From assembly GCA_016792805.1 (NCBI GenBank), contig JAEUHX010000021.1, forward strand, positions 1-64,000: a DNA stretch of 64,000 nucleotides, given 5' to 3'. Positions 43,732 through 52,714 of this stretch are shown here, one piece after another. The position numbers and the translations under genes were made by a program. Every line of letters starts with the position of its first letter. Position 1 is the stretch's first letter. A model generated the notes under the pieces. The model had not been told where the DNA came from. It worked only from the letters and a program-made list of their open reading frames with translations, and searched no databases. Source of the stretch: Planctomycetota bacterium. Its GTDB lineage: Bacteria; Planctomycetota; UBA1135; JACQFD01.

Positions 43732-44631
43732 CTAACGTGTGGCTCGCCGCTCCTCGAGCTCGTCCAGCGTTCTCGGCCAATCGGCCTTCAATAGCTGGGA
43801 GAGGGCGCGATCGGCGAGGAGCTTGCCGCCGGTCTGGCAACGCGCGCAATAATTTGTCTCGTTGTCGGCATGCACAATGCGTTGCACTTCGGCACCGCAT
43901 TCGGGGCAGGGTTGGCCGTACTTCCCATGCACGGCCATCTCCGGGCGAAATGCCGTCACCTTCTCCGGCCAGCCGTCGCCCACATCGTCGAGAAGACGCT
44001 TCGTCCACTCGCGGAGCACCGCGACCGTGGATTCGTGCAGGCGAGCGGCCTCGGCGTCACCGAGCTTCTGTGACAGCGCTGTCGGCGATAGCCGCGCGCG
44101 GTGGAGGATCTCGTCGGAGTAGGCGTTCCCGATGCCAGAGAAGAGGTCGGGATCGGTGAGTGTGCGCTTGAGCGTATGGTTCTCTCGGCGCAGGGCCTCG
44201 ATGAATTGTTGCTGCGTACAGGAGAGCGGCTCCACTCCGGAGCGCGCCAGCGCCTTCTCTCCCGCATCGCCTTTCACGACGAGCAGTGCGGCGCGCCGTT
44301 TCGTACCCGCCTCCGTCAGATGCAGGCAGCCGCGATCCGTCATGAAGTCTGCAAGAGTTGAACGGGCGAATCGCGCTCTGCGGGCTCTCCAAAGAAGCCT
44401 CCCCGCGATCATCAGGTGCAGCACGAGGCGAAGATCATTGGAAAGCTCCAGCACGAGGCGCTTGCCCAATCGGCGAAAACTTACAATTCTTGCGCCGAAG
44501 GCCGCGTCCAGCTTCGGCTCGTAGGTGCGCAGCAAGAACGGGGAATGAACAATCACTTTTTCGAGCACTGCGTTCTGTGCTCTGCGCCGCAGGCACTCGA
44601 GATAAACCTCTACGTCGGGAAGCTCCGGCAC
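43732..44631 (-). CDS. mutM: formamidopyrimidine-DNA glycosylase
   Basis: 299 residues from the GTG that yields PELPDVE, with Pro2 and Glu3 as catalytic residues. The helix-two-turn-helix region is DLFSGIGNAYSDEILHRARLSP. The C-terminal zinc finger has four cysteines (CPECG ... CARC). It removes 8-oxoguanine and formamidopyrimidines and cuts the abasic site. The frame continues upstream through the next gene's region, but the family fixes the start. It begins 2 bases after the MgtC-DUF4010 gene stop. Confidence 0.95.
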   Translation of the reverse strand: MPELPDVEVYLECLRRRAQNAVLEKVIVHSPFLLRTYEPKLDAAFGARIVSFRRLGKRLVLELSNDLRLVLHLMIAGRLLWRARRARFARSTLADFMTDRGCLHLTEAGTKRRAALLVVKGDAGEKALARSGVEPLSCTQQQFIEALRRENHTLKRTLTDPDLFSGIGNAYSDEILHRARLSPTALSQKLGDAEAARLHESTVAVLREWTKRLLDDVGDGWPEKVTAFRPEMAVHGKYGQPCPECGAEVQRIVHADNETNYCARCQTGGKLLADRALSQLLKADWPRTLDELEERRATR

Positions 44632-44633
44632 CG

Positions 44634-46019
44634 CTACTTCCACACCAAAGCCGCGGCGAGGCCAGCGCTGCTCGCCAAGATGGATGCCGCAAGCCAGGCG
44701 GCGGTTGGCCGCGAAACGGCTCGCGCCCCGAGGCTCAGGCCAAGCCCGGCCTTCACGATGGAGTTCGATGCGACGGCGGCGAAAACAGCCGCCAGCGCAA
44801 GTTTTTCTGTGATATGCGTGCTCTGGCTTGCGAACTCCTGGGCGATTGCGACGCTGATGGCGTCGACGTCGACGGTGCCCGAAACGACGGCTGTGGCCAT
44901 GAGTCCCGCTCCGCCGAAAACCAACAATACAAGCTTCGCGCCGACGCGAATCAGAAAGAAGAGCCCCGCAAACTGCAGCGCCGGCCAGAGTGCAAACGGA
45001 GTGGTCACCGCGAGCCCGTGGGCCGAGGGTTCGTCCGAGGGCTGCTTTCGGCTCTGAATGAACGCCCCAACGGCGGTAGCGCCCGCCATCGGAAACATGA
45101 TCCACGCTGCCGCTGTGGTGAGGCTTGGAGCGAAAAGTGCAACAAGCACGAATACGCGCAGCGCCATGACGGTGCAGGCCGAGAGCACTGCAGAGACCAG
45201 CGGACCGCTGAGATGGGGAGCGTGATTCGATTGTTGGGCAACCGAGAGAGTGACGGCGGTGGAGCTGACGAATCCGCCGAGAGTTCCAGTGAGTGCCATT
45301 CCGCGCCGCGGTCCCATGGAGCGCACGAGCACATATCCCGCAAAACCAATCGTAGAGATCGCAACAACGAGAGCCCACAATTTGAACGGATTGAAGATCT
45401 CAAGCTTCCCCATCGTGGCATCGTCGACGCCGAGGTCGCGCAAGAGGCGCGCGAGCGGCCCCGCATCGAGCGGCCCGAGGTCGCGGTCGGGAAGCCACGG
45501 CAGGAGCACGAGAGCGACGAGCCCTAGCTGAATCGCCGCTCCGATCTCTTGCGGCGTGAGCGCCCTCACAAATCGGTGGAGCGGCGCTTTCACAGCAAGC
45601 GTGGCCGTCGCAGCAACGGCCACGCCGACCGCGACGAGCCGCAGCGGCGTCTGAACCAATGCGCCCAGCAGAAAGGTCAACAGGAGCGTGACGGCCGACG
45701 TGATTCCGTAGTGCCCGGTTCGGATTCCACGAATCCCGTAGGCGGTCGCAGTGATCGCGGCCAGTGCCACGAATGCCGCAATCCACCCGGCGCTGTTGAG
45801 TGACATCGAGCGGTCGAGCACGTAGCTGGTCCACCCGAGCACGGCCGTCAAAATGTGAGATCGAACGCCGGCCGGCGTCCCTACGCGGTCGCCGTCGGCC
45901 GGCTCGGATCTCGCCGCCTTGCCGAACTCCCGCTCGATACCGATGAAGGCACCACAAAAGAGCGCGAGCAAGAAGCCCGGAATCAGCTCGACTTGCGAAG
46001 CGTGCTGAGCGCCGATCAC
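44634..46019 (-). CDS. MgtC/SapB-DUF4010 membrane protein
   Basis: 461 residues with about twelve membrane segments. The N-terminal third is MgtC/SapB-like (GAFIGIEREFG, GVRSHILTAVLGW). The rest matches the DUF4010 module, with GPRRGMALTGTLGGFVSSTAVTLS as its signature region. MgtC proteins relate to magnesium starvation and membrane physiology; fused DUF4010 members are uncharacterised. It is tightly linked to mutM. No Mg-responsive leader is visible upstream. Confidence 0.88.
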   Translation of the reverse strand: MIGAQHASQVELIPGFLLALFCGAFIGIEREFGKAARSEPADGDRVGTPAGVRSHILTAVLGWTSYVLDRSMSLNSAGWIAAFVALAAITATAYGIRGIRTGHYGITSAVTLLLTFLLGALVQTPLRLVAVGVAVAATATLAVKAPLHRFVRALTPQEIGAAIQLGLVALVLLPWLPDRDLGPLDAGPLARLLRDLGVDDATMGKLEIFNPFKLWALVVAISTIGFAGYVLVRSMGPRRGMALTGTLGGFVSSTAVTLSVAQQSNHAPHLSGPLVSAVLSACTVMALRVFVLVALFAPSLTTAAAWIMFPMAGATAVGAFIQSRKQPSDEPSAHGLAVTTPFALWPALQFAGLFFLIRVGAKLVLLVFGGAGLMATAVVSGTVDVDAISVAIAQEFASQSTHITEKLALAAVFAAVASNSIVKAGLGLSLGARAVSRPTAAWLAASILASSAGLAAALVWK

Positions 46020-46652
46020 GCCTCAAGGATACTCGGCGGCGCCTCCGGAGTTCTTGACTGGCGAAGGCCTCCCGGCGCGGCGCCCAGGAAACTCATCGCG
46101 AACGACGCCTCCATCGCGTGGGCGCCGCGAGCACCAAGCCACGCGCCCGGCGCGAGACGCGCCGACGGGGAAGAGCGCCGGGGTCGCGCGGGGCGGCTGG
46201 ACGGGGCTTCCGGGCGGCGGTCCGGGCATGGTGTGGCACGACGAGGAGCGCAGGCGCCTCCGGGGACGCGAGCTTCAAGATGGGCTCGCCTCCCGTCATG
46301 CCCGGGTGCAGTTCAAATGAAACGGAATGCGCCGCGCAGAGATGCCTCCGGCCGAGGAATGGAGGACGATTCAAGAGTTCTCCGCAAAGCGAGCGCGAGG
46401 AATCGTTGCCGAGCGCAAGAGGCCTCGCCGCAGGCGTAGCCAAGGAGTTCCGTCGAGGACGAGGCGACGCAGCGATGGGCGACGAAGCTCGCGCGCCGCT
46501 CGGATGACTTCTGAAACGTCCTCCAAGGCGGCTTCCCTACAACCCGCAGCTTTCCTATAAATACCAGATCCAACAACTCGCGACGCGTCGCGTCGATTCT
46601 TAAGTCAGCGTGATGGGCGCTGGCCGCGGGCCTGTGTTCACTCTTGAGCGAC
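46020..46652. other. intergenic region with a full MITE-like repeat
   Basis: It lies between the MgtC-DUF4010 gene start and the CaxA-type gene stop. The left 300 bases are very GC-rich with no clear gene. The right part is the dispersed repeat, followed by about 120 bases without features. Peptides readable across the repeat recur at 26.9 kb and are repeat-derived. Confidence 0.55.
46361..46524 (+). repeat. MITE-like dispersed repeat, full copy
   Basis: 164 bases, left end GGAGGACGATTCAAGAG, right end CTTCTGAAACGTCCTCC. The ends are an imperfect terminal inverted repeat. The core is GC-rich (TCGAGGACGAGGCGACGCAG). It aligns over most of its length with the reverse complement of 26839-27021. 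It has no coding capacity of its own. Confidence 0.75.
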
Positions 46653-47639
46653 TCAAGGCGAACCGCTTGTCGATTTGTAAGCGGAAATGATCAAGAATGC
46701 GGCATAGGACCCGAGGAGCAGCCCACCCTCGAGGCGCGAGATGGTCTTCCCGAATGTGCGGCTGATCGGCACCAATGCGACGGCGAGGACCGCCATATAC
46801 GTAATGGGCAAAGTGAACGCATCATTCCCTTGCGGCGGCGCAAGGAAGCCCGTGATACCAAAGATGGCGCCGGCATTGAACAGGCACGATCCGATCGCAT
46901 TTCCGACGGCGAGGTCGTTCTGCCCCTTCCGAACGGCCATGACTCCCGTGATTATTTCGGGAAGCGTCGTCCCTATGGAAACAATAGTTATTCCAACAAT
47001 CGATTCTGGAATGCCCAGTCCGATCGCGAGACCGCTAGCGCCGTCGCTCGCCAAGGAACCGCCGAAGGACAGGAGCGACAAGCCGCCGATGAATGCGGCA
47101 CCAATCATGAACCACCCCATCGGCTTCTCGAGATGGGTTGGATCAGCACCAATCGTATCTGCAGCCTCCGGCGTCTTGGCGCGGTCGGTCTCCCGGAGCG
47201 CGGACATGATCGTCCACATACTGTAGCTTCCAAAGATCCCGAGCATGAGCCCGGCCTCCCATTGCCCGAAGCCGGGCAGGTAACCAATTACGGCCATTCC
47301 ACCCAGAATGAAGGCGTTGAGCCAGATCTCGATCTTGATCAGCCGCTCCTGAACGATGAGAGGCTGAATCATCGCACAGAGGCCGAGAACGAGCGACATA
47401 TTGCAAATATTCGCGCCGATCACATTTCCGAAGGCAAGATCGCCGCGCCCCTTGATCGCCGAGATGATGTTGAGCGCCAGCTCAGGCGCGCTCGTGCCCC
47501 AGGCGACCAAGGTGAGCCCGACGACGAGGGGCGAGACACGAAGTCGCTTGGCCGTATCCACAGATGCAGCCACGAGCAGCCTCCCGCCGACGATCAGGAG
47601 CAGCAGTCCACCCAGGAACAAACCTGTGTTCATCAACAT
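46653..47639 (-). CDS. CaxA/YrbG-type sodium/calcium exchanger-like antiporter
   Basis: 328 residues from the ATG just before the first helix (MLMNTGLFLGG). Two inverted Na_Ca_ex repeats are visible: VGLTLVAWGTSAPELALNI in the first and VGITIVSIGTTLPEIITGV in the second. Both carry the acidic ion-binding residue. About ten membrane helices are present. It is a cation/calcium exchanger of the inner membrane. The frame is open for 66 codons upstream, but those residues are not membrane-protein-like. Confidence 0.9.
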   Translation of the reverse strand: MLMNTGLFLGGLLLLIVGGRLLVAASVDTAKRLRVSPLVVGLTLVAWGTSAPELALNIISAIKGRGDLAFGNVIGANICNMSLVLGLCAMIQPLIVQERLIKIEIWLNAFILGGMAVIGYLPGFGQWEAGLMLGIFGSYSMWTIMSALRETDRAKTPEAADTIGADPTHLEKPMGWFMIGAAFIGGLSLLSFGGSLASDGASGLAIGLGIPESIVGITIVSIGTTLPEIITGVMAVRKGQNDLAVGNAIGSCLFNAGAIFGITGFLAPPQGNDAFTLPITYMAVLAVALVPISRTFGKTISRLEGGLLLGSYAAFLIISAYKSTSGSP

Positions 47640-47955
47640 GGAGAGTGGGCGCCTAGGGCGCGGCGATGTATCCGAAAGTGAGACTGACGATTCGAGGCAG
47701 CTGAGGCCGCGAACCCTCGCGCCGAGACTATCAGCCGAACCCACGGCTCTCACGAGATGGGACCTCTTCCGAGTTGTTTCTCGATGGGTCCCTCTCACGT
47801 CGTTTCCGATGCCGGTGCCCGCGACCTCGGAAAGCATGCTGTATCCCCGAGAGCCCCGCGAGGTCGGCGGCGCTCGCGGCTGTCACGAGGAGCCTTTCGA
47901 TCGGTGCCAGCCGCTGAGCCCTTCCACATCCGTGGATGTTGGCTAGCTTCTAGGC
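47640..47955. other. divergent intergenic region at the left edge of the defence island
   Basis: It separates the exchanger from the toxin-antitoxin pair and should hold both promoters. No confident boxes, attachment site or tRNA were found, so the left boundary of the AT-richer island is not defined by a visible integration site. Confidence 0.4.
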
Positions 47956-48210
47956 ATGTCGCGAGAGCAACTCCTACAACGCATCACGGTCGACCCACAG
48001 GTCTGCTTCGGCAAGGCGGTCATCCGCGACACCCGAATCGCCGTCGCCGTCATCCTCGAGAACCTGGCAGAGGCCGTCCCTGAGGCGGAGATTCTCGCCG
48101 CATACCCCGCTCTCTGTGCCGACGATCTGCGCGCCGCGTTGGCCTACGCCGCCGAGACGGCCCGAGAACGAGTCATTCCCGTTGGCATCATCACCTCTAC
48201 CAAGCCTTGA
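47956..48210 (+). CDS. DUF433 (VapB-like) antitoxin
   Basis: 84 residues with the DUF433 pattern: RITVDPQVCFGKAVIRDTRIAVAVILENLAEAVPEAEILAAYPALCADDLRAALAYA, in which GKxxIRxTRI is the signature. The N-terminal half binds the partner or DNA in characterised relatives. It overlaps the following DUF5615 gene by 4 bases, the usual antitoxin-toxin order, and probably autoregulates the pair. Confidence 0.9.
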   Translation: MSREQLLQRITVDPQVCFGKAVIRDTRIAVAVILENLAEAVPEAEILAAYPALCADDLRAALAYAAETARERVIPVGIITSTKP

Positions 48211-48569
48211 GACTGAAGCTCGACGAGAACCTCGATGTTCGGCTGACGGCCTACTTTCGCGACCGCGGCCATGATGTAGAGACGGTTTTCTCGGAACATC
48301 TCTCGGGATCGGCAGATGACCGACTCCTCGCCGAGTGCCGTTCTGAGAGCCGAACGCTTCTCACACTCGACCTCGACTTCGCAAACCCGAGAAGATTCCC
48401 TCCTCAGCTGAGCTCCGGAATAGTGGTTTTCAGGCCGAATCGAACCTCGCTATCTGCGATGCGAACTCTTCTTGAGAGTTCGTGGCCCGCGATGGAACAG
48501 CAGAACCTTTCGGGACGACTCTGGATTGTTGAATCCACCAGGATACGACTCTTTGACCCGCAGGAATAA
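48207..48569 (+). CDS. DUF5615 PIN-like toxin
   Basis: 120 residues from a TTG start that overlaps the antitoxin stop. It begins RLKLDENLDVRLTAYFRDRGHDVETV, with the DEN acidic motif of the Mut7-C/DUF5615 PIN-like fold. LLTLDLDFANPRRF supplies further acidic residues, and GIVVFRPNR is typical of the family. It is a predicted metal-dependent RNase toxin held by the DUF433 protein. It directly precedes the STAND NTPase gene (77-base gap), so it may stabilise or form part of the island. Confidence 0.9.
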   Translation: MRLKLDENLDVRLTAYFRDRGHDVETVFSEHLSGSADDRLLAECRSESRTLLTLDLDFANPRRFPPQLSSGIVVFRPNRTSLSAMRTLLESSWPAMEQQNLSGRLWIVESTRIRLFDPQE

Positions 48570-48646
48570 TTCTAAGATTTCTATTACTTTACAACCTCCT
48601 CGATGATGCTGCTCTTTCTGCAAGGTATCGAGAACTAAGGGCCACC

Positions 48647-51600
48647 ATGGACGGCTTAAATTGGGGGCTCATCCGAAGCGGCGCGACGTTCGAGCGTCTC
48701 GTCCAGGTTCTGCTATGCACTGAAGACCCGACAATGGTCGTTTTCGGGAAGGCTGGTCCTGACGGCGGACAGGACGCAGTCTCTGGAGATCGGACTCATG
48801 CCTTTCAGGCGAAGTTCCACACCGATAATTCTATTTCGAGGGTTATTGTGGATGCGAAGAAGGAGGCCAGAAAAATACGCAAATTTAGAGAGGAGGATCA
48901 CCGACGGCAGGAGCAATGGAAGCGCGTAACAAAGTGGGAGTTAGTCACAAATGTTCCATTTGGGGAGACCGGCATTCGAAGGTGGCGAGAGGAGGTCGTC
49001 GAGCTCTTCCGTACAGAACTACAGATGGAGGCGCGCCTCTGCCACCAAGCACAACTCGAGCAGAGAGTATTGAAGCACCCAGAGATCGTTCGTGCCTTCT
49101 TCGAGAATCGGACTCGCGTGTTTCTGAGCGTGGGGGAAGCGATCGAAGAGGCTCAAAGAGAGCATGAATCGGTGCTAGGCTGCGAGCAGATGCCATTTAT
49201 GGGGCGAGACGAGGAGATACAACAATTTCGAGACTTCTTGAGAGGAGATAAGAGATGGCTCGTGGTGTCGGCGCGAGGTGGCGTGGGAAAAACTCGCCTC
49301 TTACTTGAGGCTGGCCTTGCTATCGCCTCCGAGGGCACCTGGGAAGTTCTTTGGGCCCAAGTAGATTCCCTGCTGGCTACTAAAGACTGGTTCGACGCAG
49401 TTCTCCCAGAGCGCCCGACGCTGCTCCTGATCGACGACCCTGACGATGATCGCCTCCTTCGTGTGTTGAAGGAGCAATCAGTGTCTCGGTTGTCGAGTTG
49501 GCGACTCGCCGTGGCAATTAGGCCGGCGATTCAGTCCGTGTCTCGATTCTTCCAGAGCTGGAGAGTCAGCCCGGAGGTTGAACATCGTCGATTGAAAGGA
49601 CTTGCCAAGGCCGACGCCAAGACGCTTGTCGTCGGGCTCCTCAGGGCAAGCGTCGGAAAGGATTGGAGCGATTCCCGGATCGAGCGACTCGCTTTTGATC
49701 TGGCGGTCCGATTTCACGAGTATCCCCTATGGCTTGAAATCGCCGCTTTCGTTCACTCGAGAGAGCCCAATTCTACAGATCCTCTACTCAAGGAGAGCGA
49801 CGTAGCCGCTCAGTACGTCACGGAGATACTCAAACCTCAACAGGGTGAGCCGGAGACAAGAATCGACCAATACAGAGCGCTGCTACGCTGGATCGCCCTG
49901 CTTGGACCACTCAATCGAGAGGACAAAGATCAGGTCAACCTAATCGCCTCCCGCCTCACTGGCGTGAAAAGGTCAGCGATGTTCGACAGAATTGTTGAGC
50001 TTGTGGAGCGAGGTGCCCTTATTGAGCGAGGCGCCAGGTTACGCATCGTTGAGGTCAAGCCGGATCCCGTAAGAGATTTCATTCTGCAGGACTGGCTCAT
50101 TCAGCAAAGCCGCATTGCACAGCGACTCGGACCGACAGAAGCCGGCAATGAACTCATTGAAGACATTTCGATTGCTCTCAGAGAAGGTCAAGTATCACGA
50201 GGTCTAACCTCCAAAGTGCTGGGCCTCGCGCGAGCCGATCTTGCGAATCGAGTCGACAACGGCCCCTTGATCCTTCTTCCCTCACTATTCAATCGGCTCT
50301 TAGAGAATATTCCAAACTTCGGTGCGCGCGCGAGAATCGCAACAATCAGCATACTAATTGACTTCGCTGAACTTGTACCAGAACTCTCGCTCAAGCTGAG
50401 TTCCACGCTTCGGCAGAATGCAGTGGAGACTGAGACGACGGAGGATCCATGGGAGAATGAGACCTATGGGCAAGACCAGGTTATTTTGAGTCTCGCAAGT
50501 CTCGTTTCTCGCGCCTGCAGGGGAGCCGCGACAAAGGAGATGCGCTCCGACGCGATTCGTGAACTTTGCGCTGTCCTAGAAGCCGAGGAGGCGGTCTACG
50601 ATAGGCATCCCGAGTTGCGCTCGAATAGCGGGCGACAGGCAGCTGTCGCCTTGAAGCACTGCCTCGGCGGCGGTCCCGAGTACTACGGCGACTTCGAGGA
50701 GGGCGTCCAACGCATTGCAAAAGAACTCCTTGCTAGATCCTCAAAGCCCCAACCCTCGCCTGGCCTGCTGAACGCCCTCCAATCAGTCCTACAACTTGCA
50801 ACAGAGATCGAGCGCATGATGGAGTGGCAGGAAGGTCCGAGCTACGTTCATCAGCGAGTAGTTCATCAGCGAGTAGTTCATCTGACGAATAGTAAACAAT
50901 GGGGAACGCGGAGTGAAATTCTGAAGGGCGTTCGCGCTGCGCTCGAGAATTCACAAACTCCAATCGAGACCAGGCTCACGCTGTGGAAGGTGCTGGCTGC
51001 AGCTCACGCCAACGCGAATCAATGTCGAAACATCGGTAGCGAAGACGAGTCGCGCGATCGCCAAGCTGAACTTCTCGAGCGCCTCAATTGGGCGGAAGAG
51101 GCTCTCAAGAGCGGGCCCAACAAAACCAAAAGGGAGCTTCGAGAACTCCAGGAAGCTAGGCAATTATGGAAGTGGCACTTAAAATACGATGATGACAGGC
51201 GCCTCAAGGAGGCTGCCACCCGCATTGAGGCTGTGTACAGAGAGAACGAAGTGGCGGCCGAGTTCGAGTTGTTCGCGGGCGACCTTGGATGGAACAAATA
51301 TCCCGAACTCGCAGCCCAAAAGGCACAGGAACTTGCCAGGTCCTCTGGAGACTCGATCGCCCAATTCGTTGAGCGTGGCCACCAGTTCTTTGGCGGGCCT
51401 AGGCCCGGCGTGGATAAATCACAAATCATTCGTGTTGCAGTCGAGCTCGGAAAGCTGGCACACGGGTCGCATCCCGTTCGCCAGCATGTTCAACAATGTC
51501 TTGCAAATCCGAGCCTTTCTTCGCACGCTCTGGAATTCACCTGTCCAATCGTTGCATCCTGGATCGATGAGAAGCGCCTGCAAGGGCCTGAGCGCGGATT

Positions 51601-52714
51601 ACGGGTTCTCAAGCGAGTGCGTCGCATCACCAAGTCAGACCGCACTACAATTAATGTGCTCTGGTGGCTGTACCGAAGTCCGCGAACCATCGGACCCAGA
51701 ACCCATTGTTGGGAGGAGGTGAAGCTCCTTCGTGAATGCGAGTCGATGTTCCGGAAGGAGAAGGCACTCCCCCATTTCGTTCGGCTTGTTGGCGGGACGA
51801 TTCACACGGAATGGAACTGGGAAGAGCTGCGTGAACTAATTACGCGAATCATCGGCGAGCTCAATGGCTACGATCGCGATGTCGGGCTCCACATGCTCAT
51901 TGAAGCTGGCTACTGGGCGCTCTCGACTGAGGAGTCGTATACCATTAGCTACCCTCAGGACCTGGGACCGTGGCTCGTGGAGCAACTCTTACGAGGCTCG
52001 CGGGAGCCGAGTCGAGATGACCTTCGGCAACACATGCTTGAGACAATCCTTGCGAAGGTGGGGAGGCTGCCTTTGTCTTGGGTAGCAGATCAGGTCGCCA
52101 AGAGCGGAGCAGCAGAGAAGTTGCCACGACTACGCGAAATCACGGCTTTTCATGCGGGTGGACACGACTACTCCGAGATTATCGAGGTTGTTACAGAAAC
52201 ATCGGCGAAGGACGAGAAGCTCAGTGAGGCCGCCGCGAGTCTTGTCGCGCTCATCCAGAAGGGTGAACCCGAAGCTTGGGTCGTGTACGAACTTTTGGCT
52301 TCGATCGATCCGAAGGGATTCGTGGTCCCAGGAGTTGTTCATCATTTGCTCTCCGGGGATCTCAGGATGCCTCACATCGAAGCGAGGCGGATTGCCCGCA
52401 TCGGCGGCTACTACGAGCCAGGCAGCGCCCCATGGAGGCAGGTAGTGGCGGCCGCCGTCCGATTCGCTCAGGCAGCAATCCATGAGGAGAAAGTTGAGAT
52501 CTATTCAGCTCTCCTCGACGCCCGTTCGAAGTCCTGGGTTGGACTGAGTGGCAAGGTCCCCGTGCATGTTACAGAGTCCCTCGCTCGCGCCGAGAGATTG
52601 CTCGATGAGGAGCAAAATTCCGAGATCCGAGAGTTCCTCGCTTGGCACCTCGAAGTGATTCGAAGCGAGTATCGTTATTTTGAGGATCGGGCAACTGAGG
52701 ACCACGAGCAATGA
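48647..52714 (+). CDS. STAND-type NTPase with N-terminal nuclease domain, defence candidate
   Basis: 1355 residues. Residues 1-120 look like a PD-(D/E)xK restriction-endonuclease-type domain: Glu16 in TFERL, Asp39 and Asp43 in GPDGGQDA, and Gln54-Ala-Lys56 as the QxK active-site end. A linker leads to a P-loop NTPase: Walker A GGVGKT at 211-216 and Walker B LLLIDD at 259-264, preceded by FMGRDEEI as in STAND/NACHT-like modules. From about residue 520 to the end it is helical-repeat-like, without recognisable motifs, and could be the sensor. This order (nuclease, NTPase, long C-terminal repeat) is that of AVAST-type (Avs) anti-phage proteins. The gene is AT-richer than its neighbours, overlaps the next gene by 4 bases (ATGA) and contains a 15-base in-frame tandem duplication. 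Phage defence is inferred from architecture. Confidence 0.8.
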   Translation: MDGLNWGLIRSGATFERLVQVLLCTEDPTMVVFGKAGPDGGQDAVSGDRTHAFQAKFHTDNSISRVIVDAKKEARKIRKFREEDHRRQEQWKRVTKWELVTNVPFGETGIRRWREEVVELFRTELQMEARLCHQAQLEQRVLKHPEIVRAFFENRTRVFLSVGEAIEEAQREHESVLGCEQMPFMGRDEEIQQFRDFLRGDKRWLVVSARGGVGKTRLLLEAGLAIASEGTWEVLWAQVDSLLATKDWFDAVLPERPTLLLIDDPDDDRLLRVLKEQSVSRLSSWRLAVAIRPAIQSVSRFFQSWRVSPEVEHRRLKGLAKADAKTLVVGLLRASVGKDWSDSRIERLAFDLAVRFHEYPLWLEIAAFVHSREPNSTDPLLKESDVAAQYVTEILKPQQGEPETRIDQYRALLRWIALLGPLNREDKDQVNLIASRLTGVKRSAMFDRIVELVERGALIERGARLRIVEVKPDPVRDFILQDWLIQQSRIAQRLGPTEAGNELIEDISIALREGQVSRGLTSKVLGLARADLANRVDNGPLILLPSLFNRLLENIPNFGARARIATISILIDFAELVPELSLKLSSTLRQNAVETETTEDPWENETYGQDQVILSLASLVSRACRGAATKEMRSDAIRELCAVLEAEEAVYDRHPELRSNSGRQAAVALKHCLGGGPEYYGDFEEGVQRIAKELLARSSKPQPSPGLLNALQSVLQLATEIERMMEWQEGPSYVHQRVVHQRVVHLTNSKQWGTRSEILKGVRAALENSQTPIETRLTLWKVLAAAHANANQCRNIGSEDESRDRQAELLERLNWAEEALKSGPNKTKRELRELQEARQLWKWHLKYDDDRRLKEAATRIEAVYRENEVAAEFELFAGDLGWNKYPELAAQKAQELARSSGDSIAQFVERGHQFFGGPRPGVDKSQIIRVAVELGKLAHGSHPVRQHVQQCLANPSLSSHALEFTCPIVASWIDEKRLQGPERGLRVLKRVRRITKSDRTTINVLWWLYRSPRTIGPRTHCWEEVKLLRECESMFRKEKALPHFVRLVGGTIHTEWNWEELRELITRIIGELNGYDRDVGLHMLIEAGYWALSTEESYTISYPQDLGPWLVEQLLRGSREPSRDDLRQHMLETILAKVGRLPLSWVADQVAKSGAAEKLPRLREITAFHAGGHDYSEIIEVVTETSAKDEKLSEAAASLVALIQKGEPEAWVVYELLASIDPKGFVVPGVVHHLLSGDLRMPHIEARRIARIGGYYEPGSAPWRQVVAAAVRFAQAAIHEEKVEIYSALLDARSKSWVGLSGKVPVHVTESLARAERLLDEEQNSEIREFLAWHLEVIRSEYRYFEDRATEDHEQ
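50845..50881 (+). repeat. 15-base in-frame tandem duplication in the NTPase gene
   Basis: GTTCATCAGCGAGTA occurs twice in tandem, followed by a partial third unit GTTCATC. Translated, it gives VHQRV-VHQRV-VHL. It keeps the frame, so the protein is intact. Replication slippage is the likely origin. Confidence 0.9.

Noticed and set aside
46361..46524. Small Arg-rich proteins read across the dispersed repeat
   Set aside because: The same peptides appear at the other repeat copy in the opposite context. They follow from the DNA repeat, with no start signal or conserved frame.
50845..50881. Short direct repeats as a CRISPR remnant
   Set aside because: The units are 15 bases in perfect tandem without spacers, inside a coding frame.
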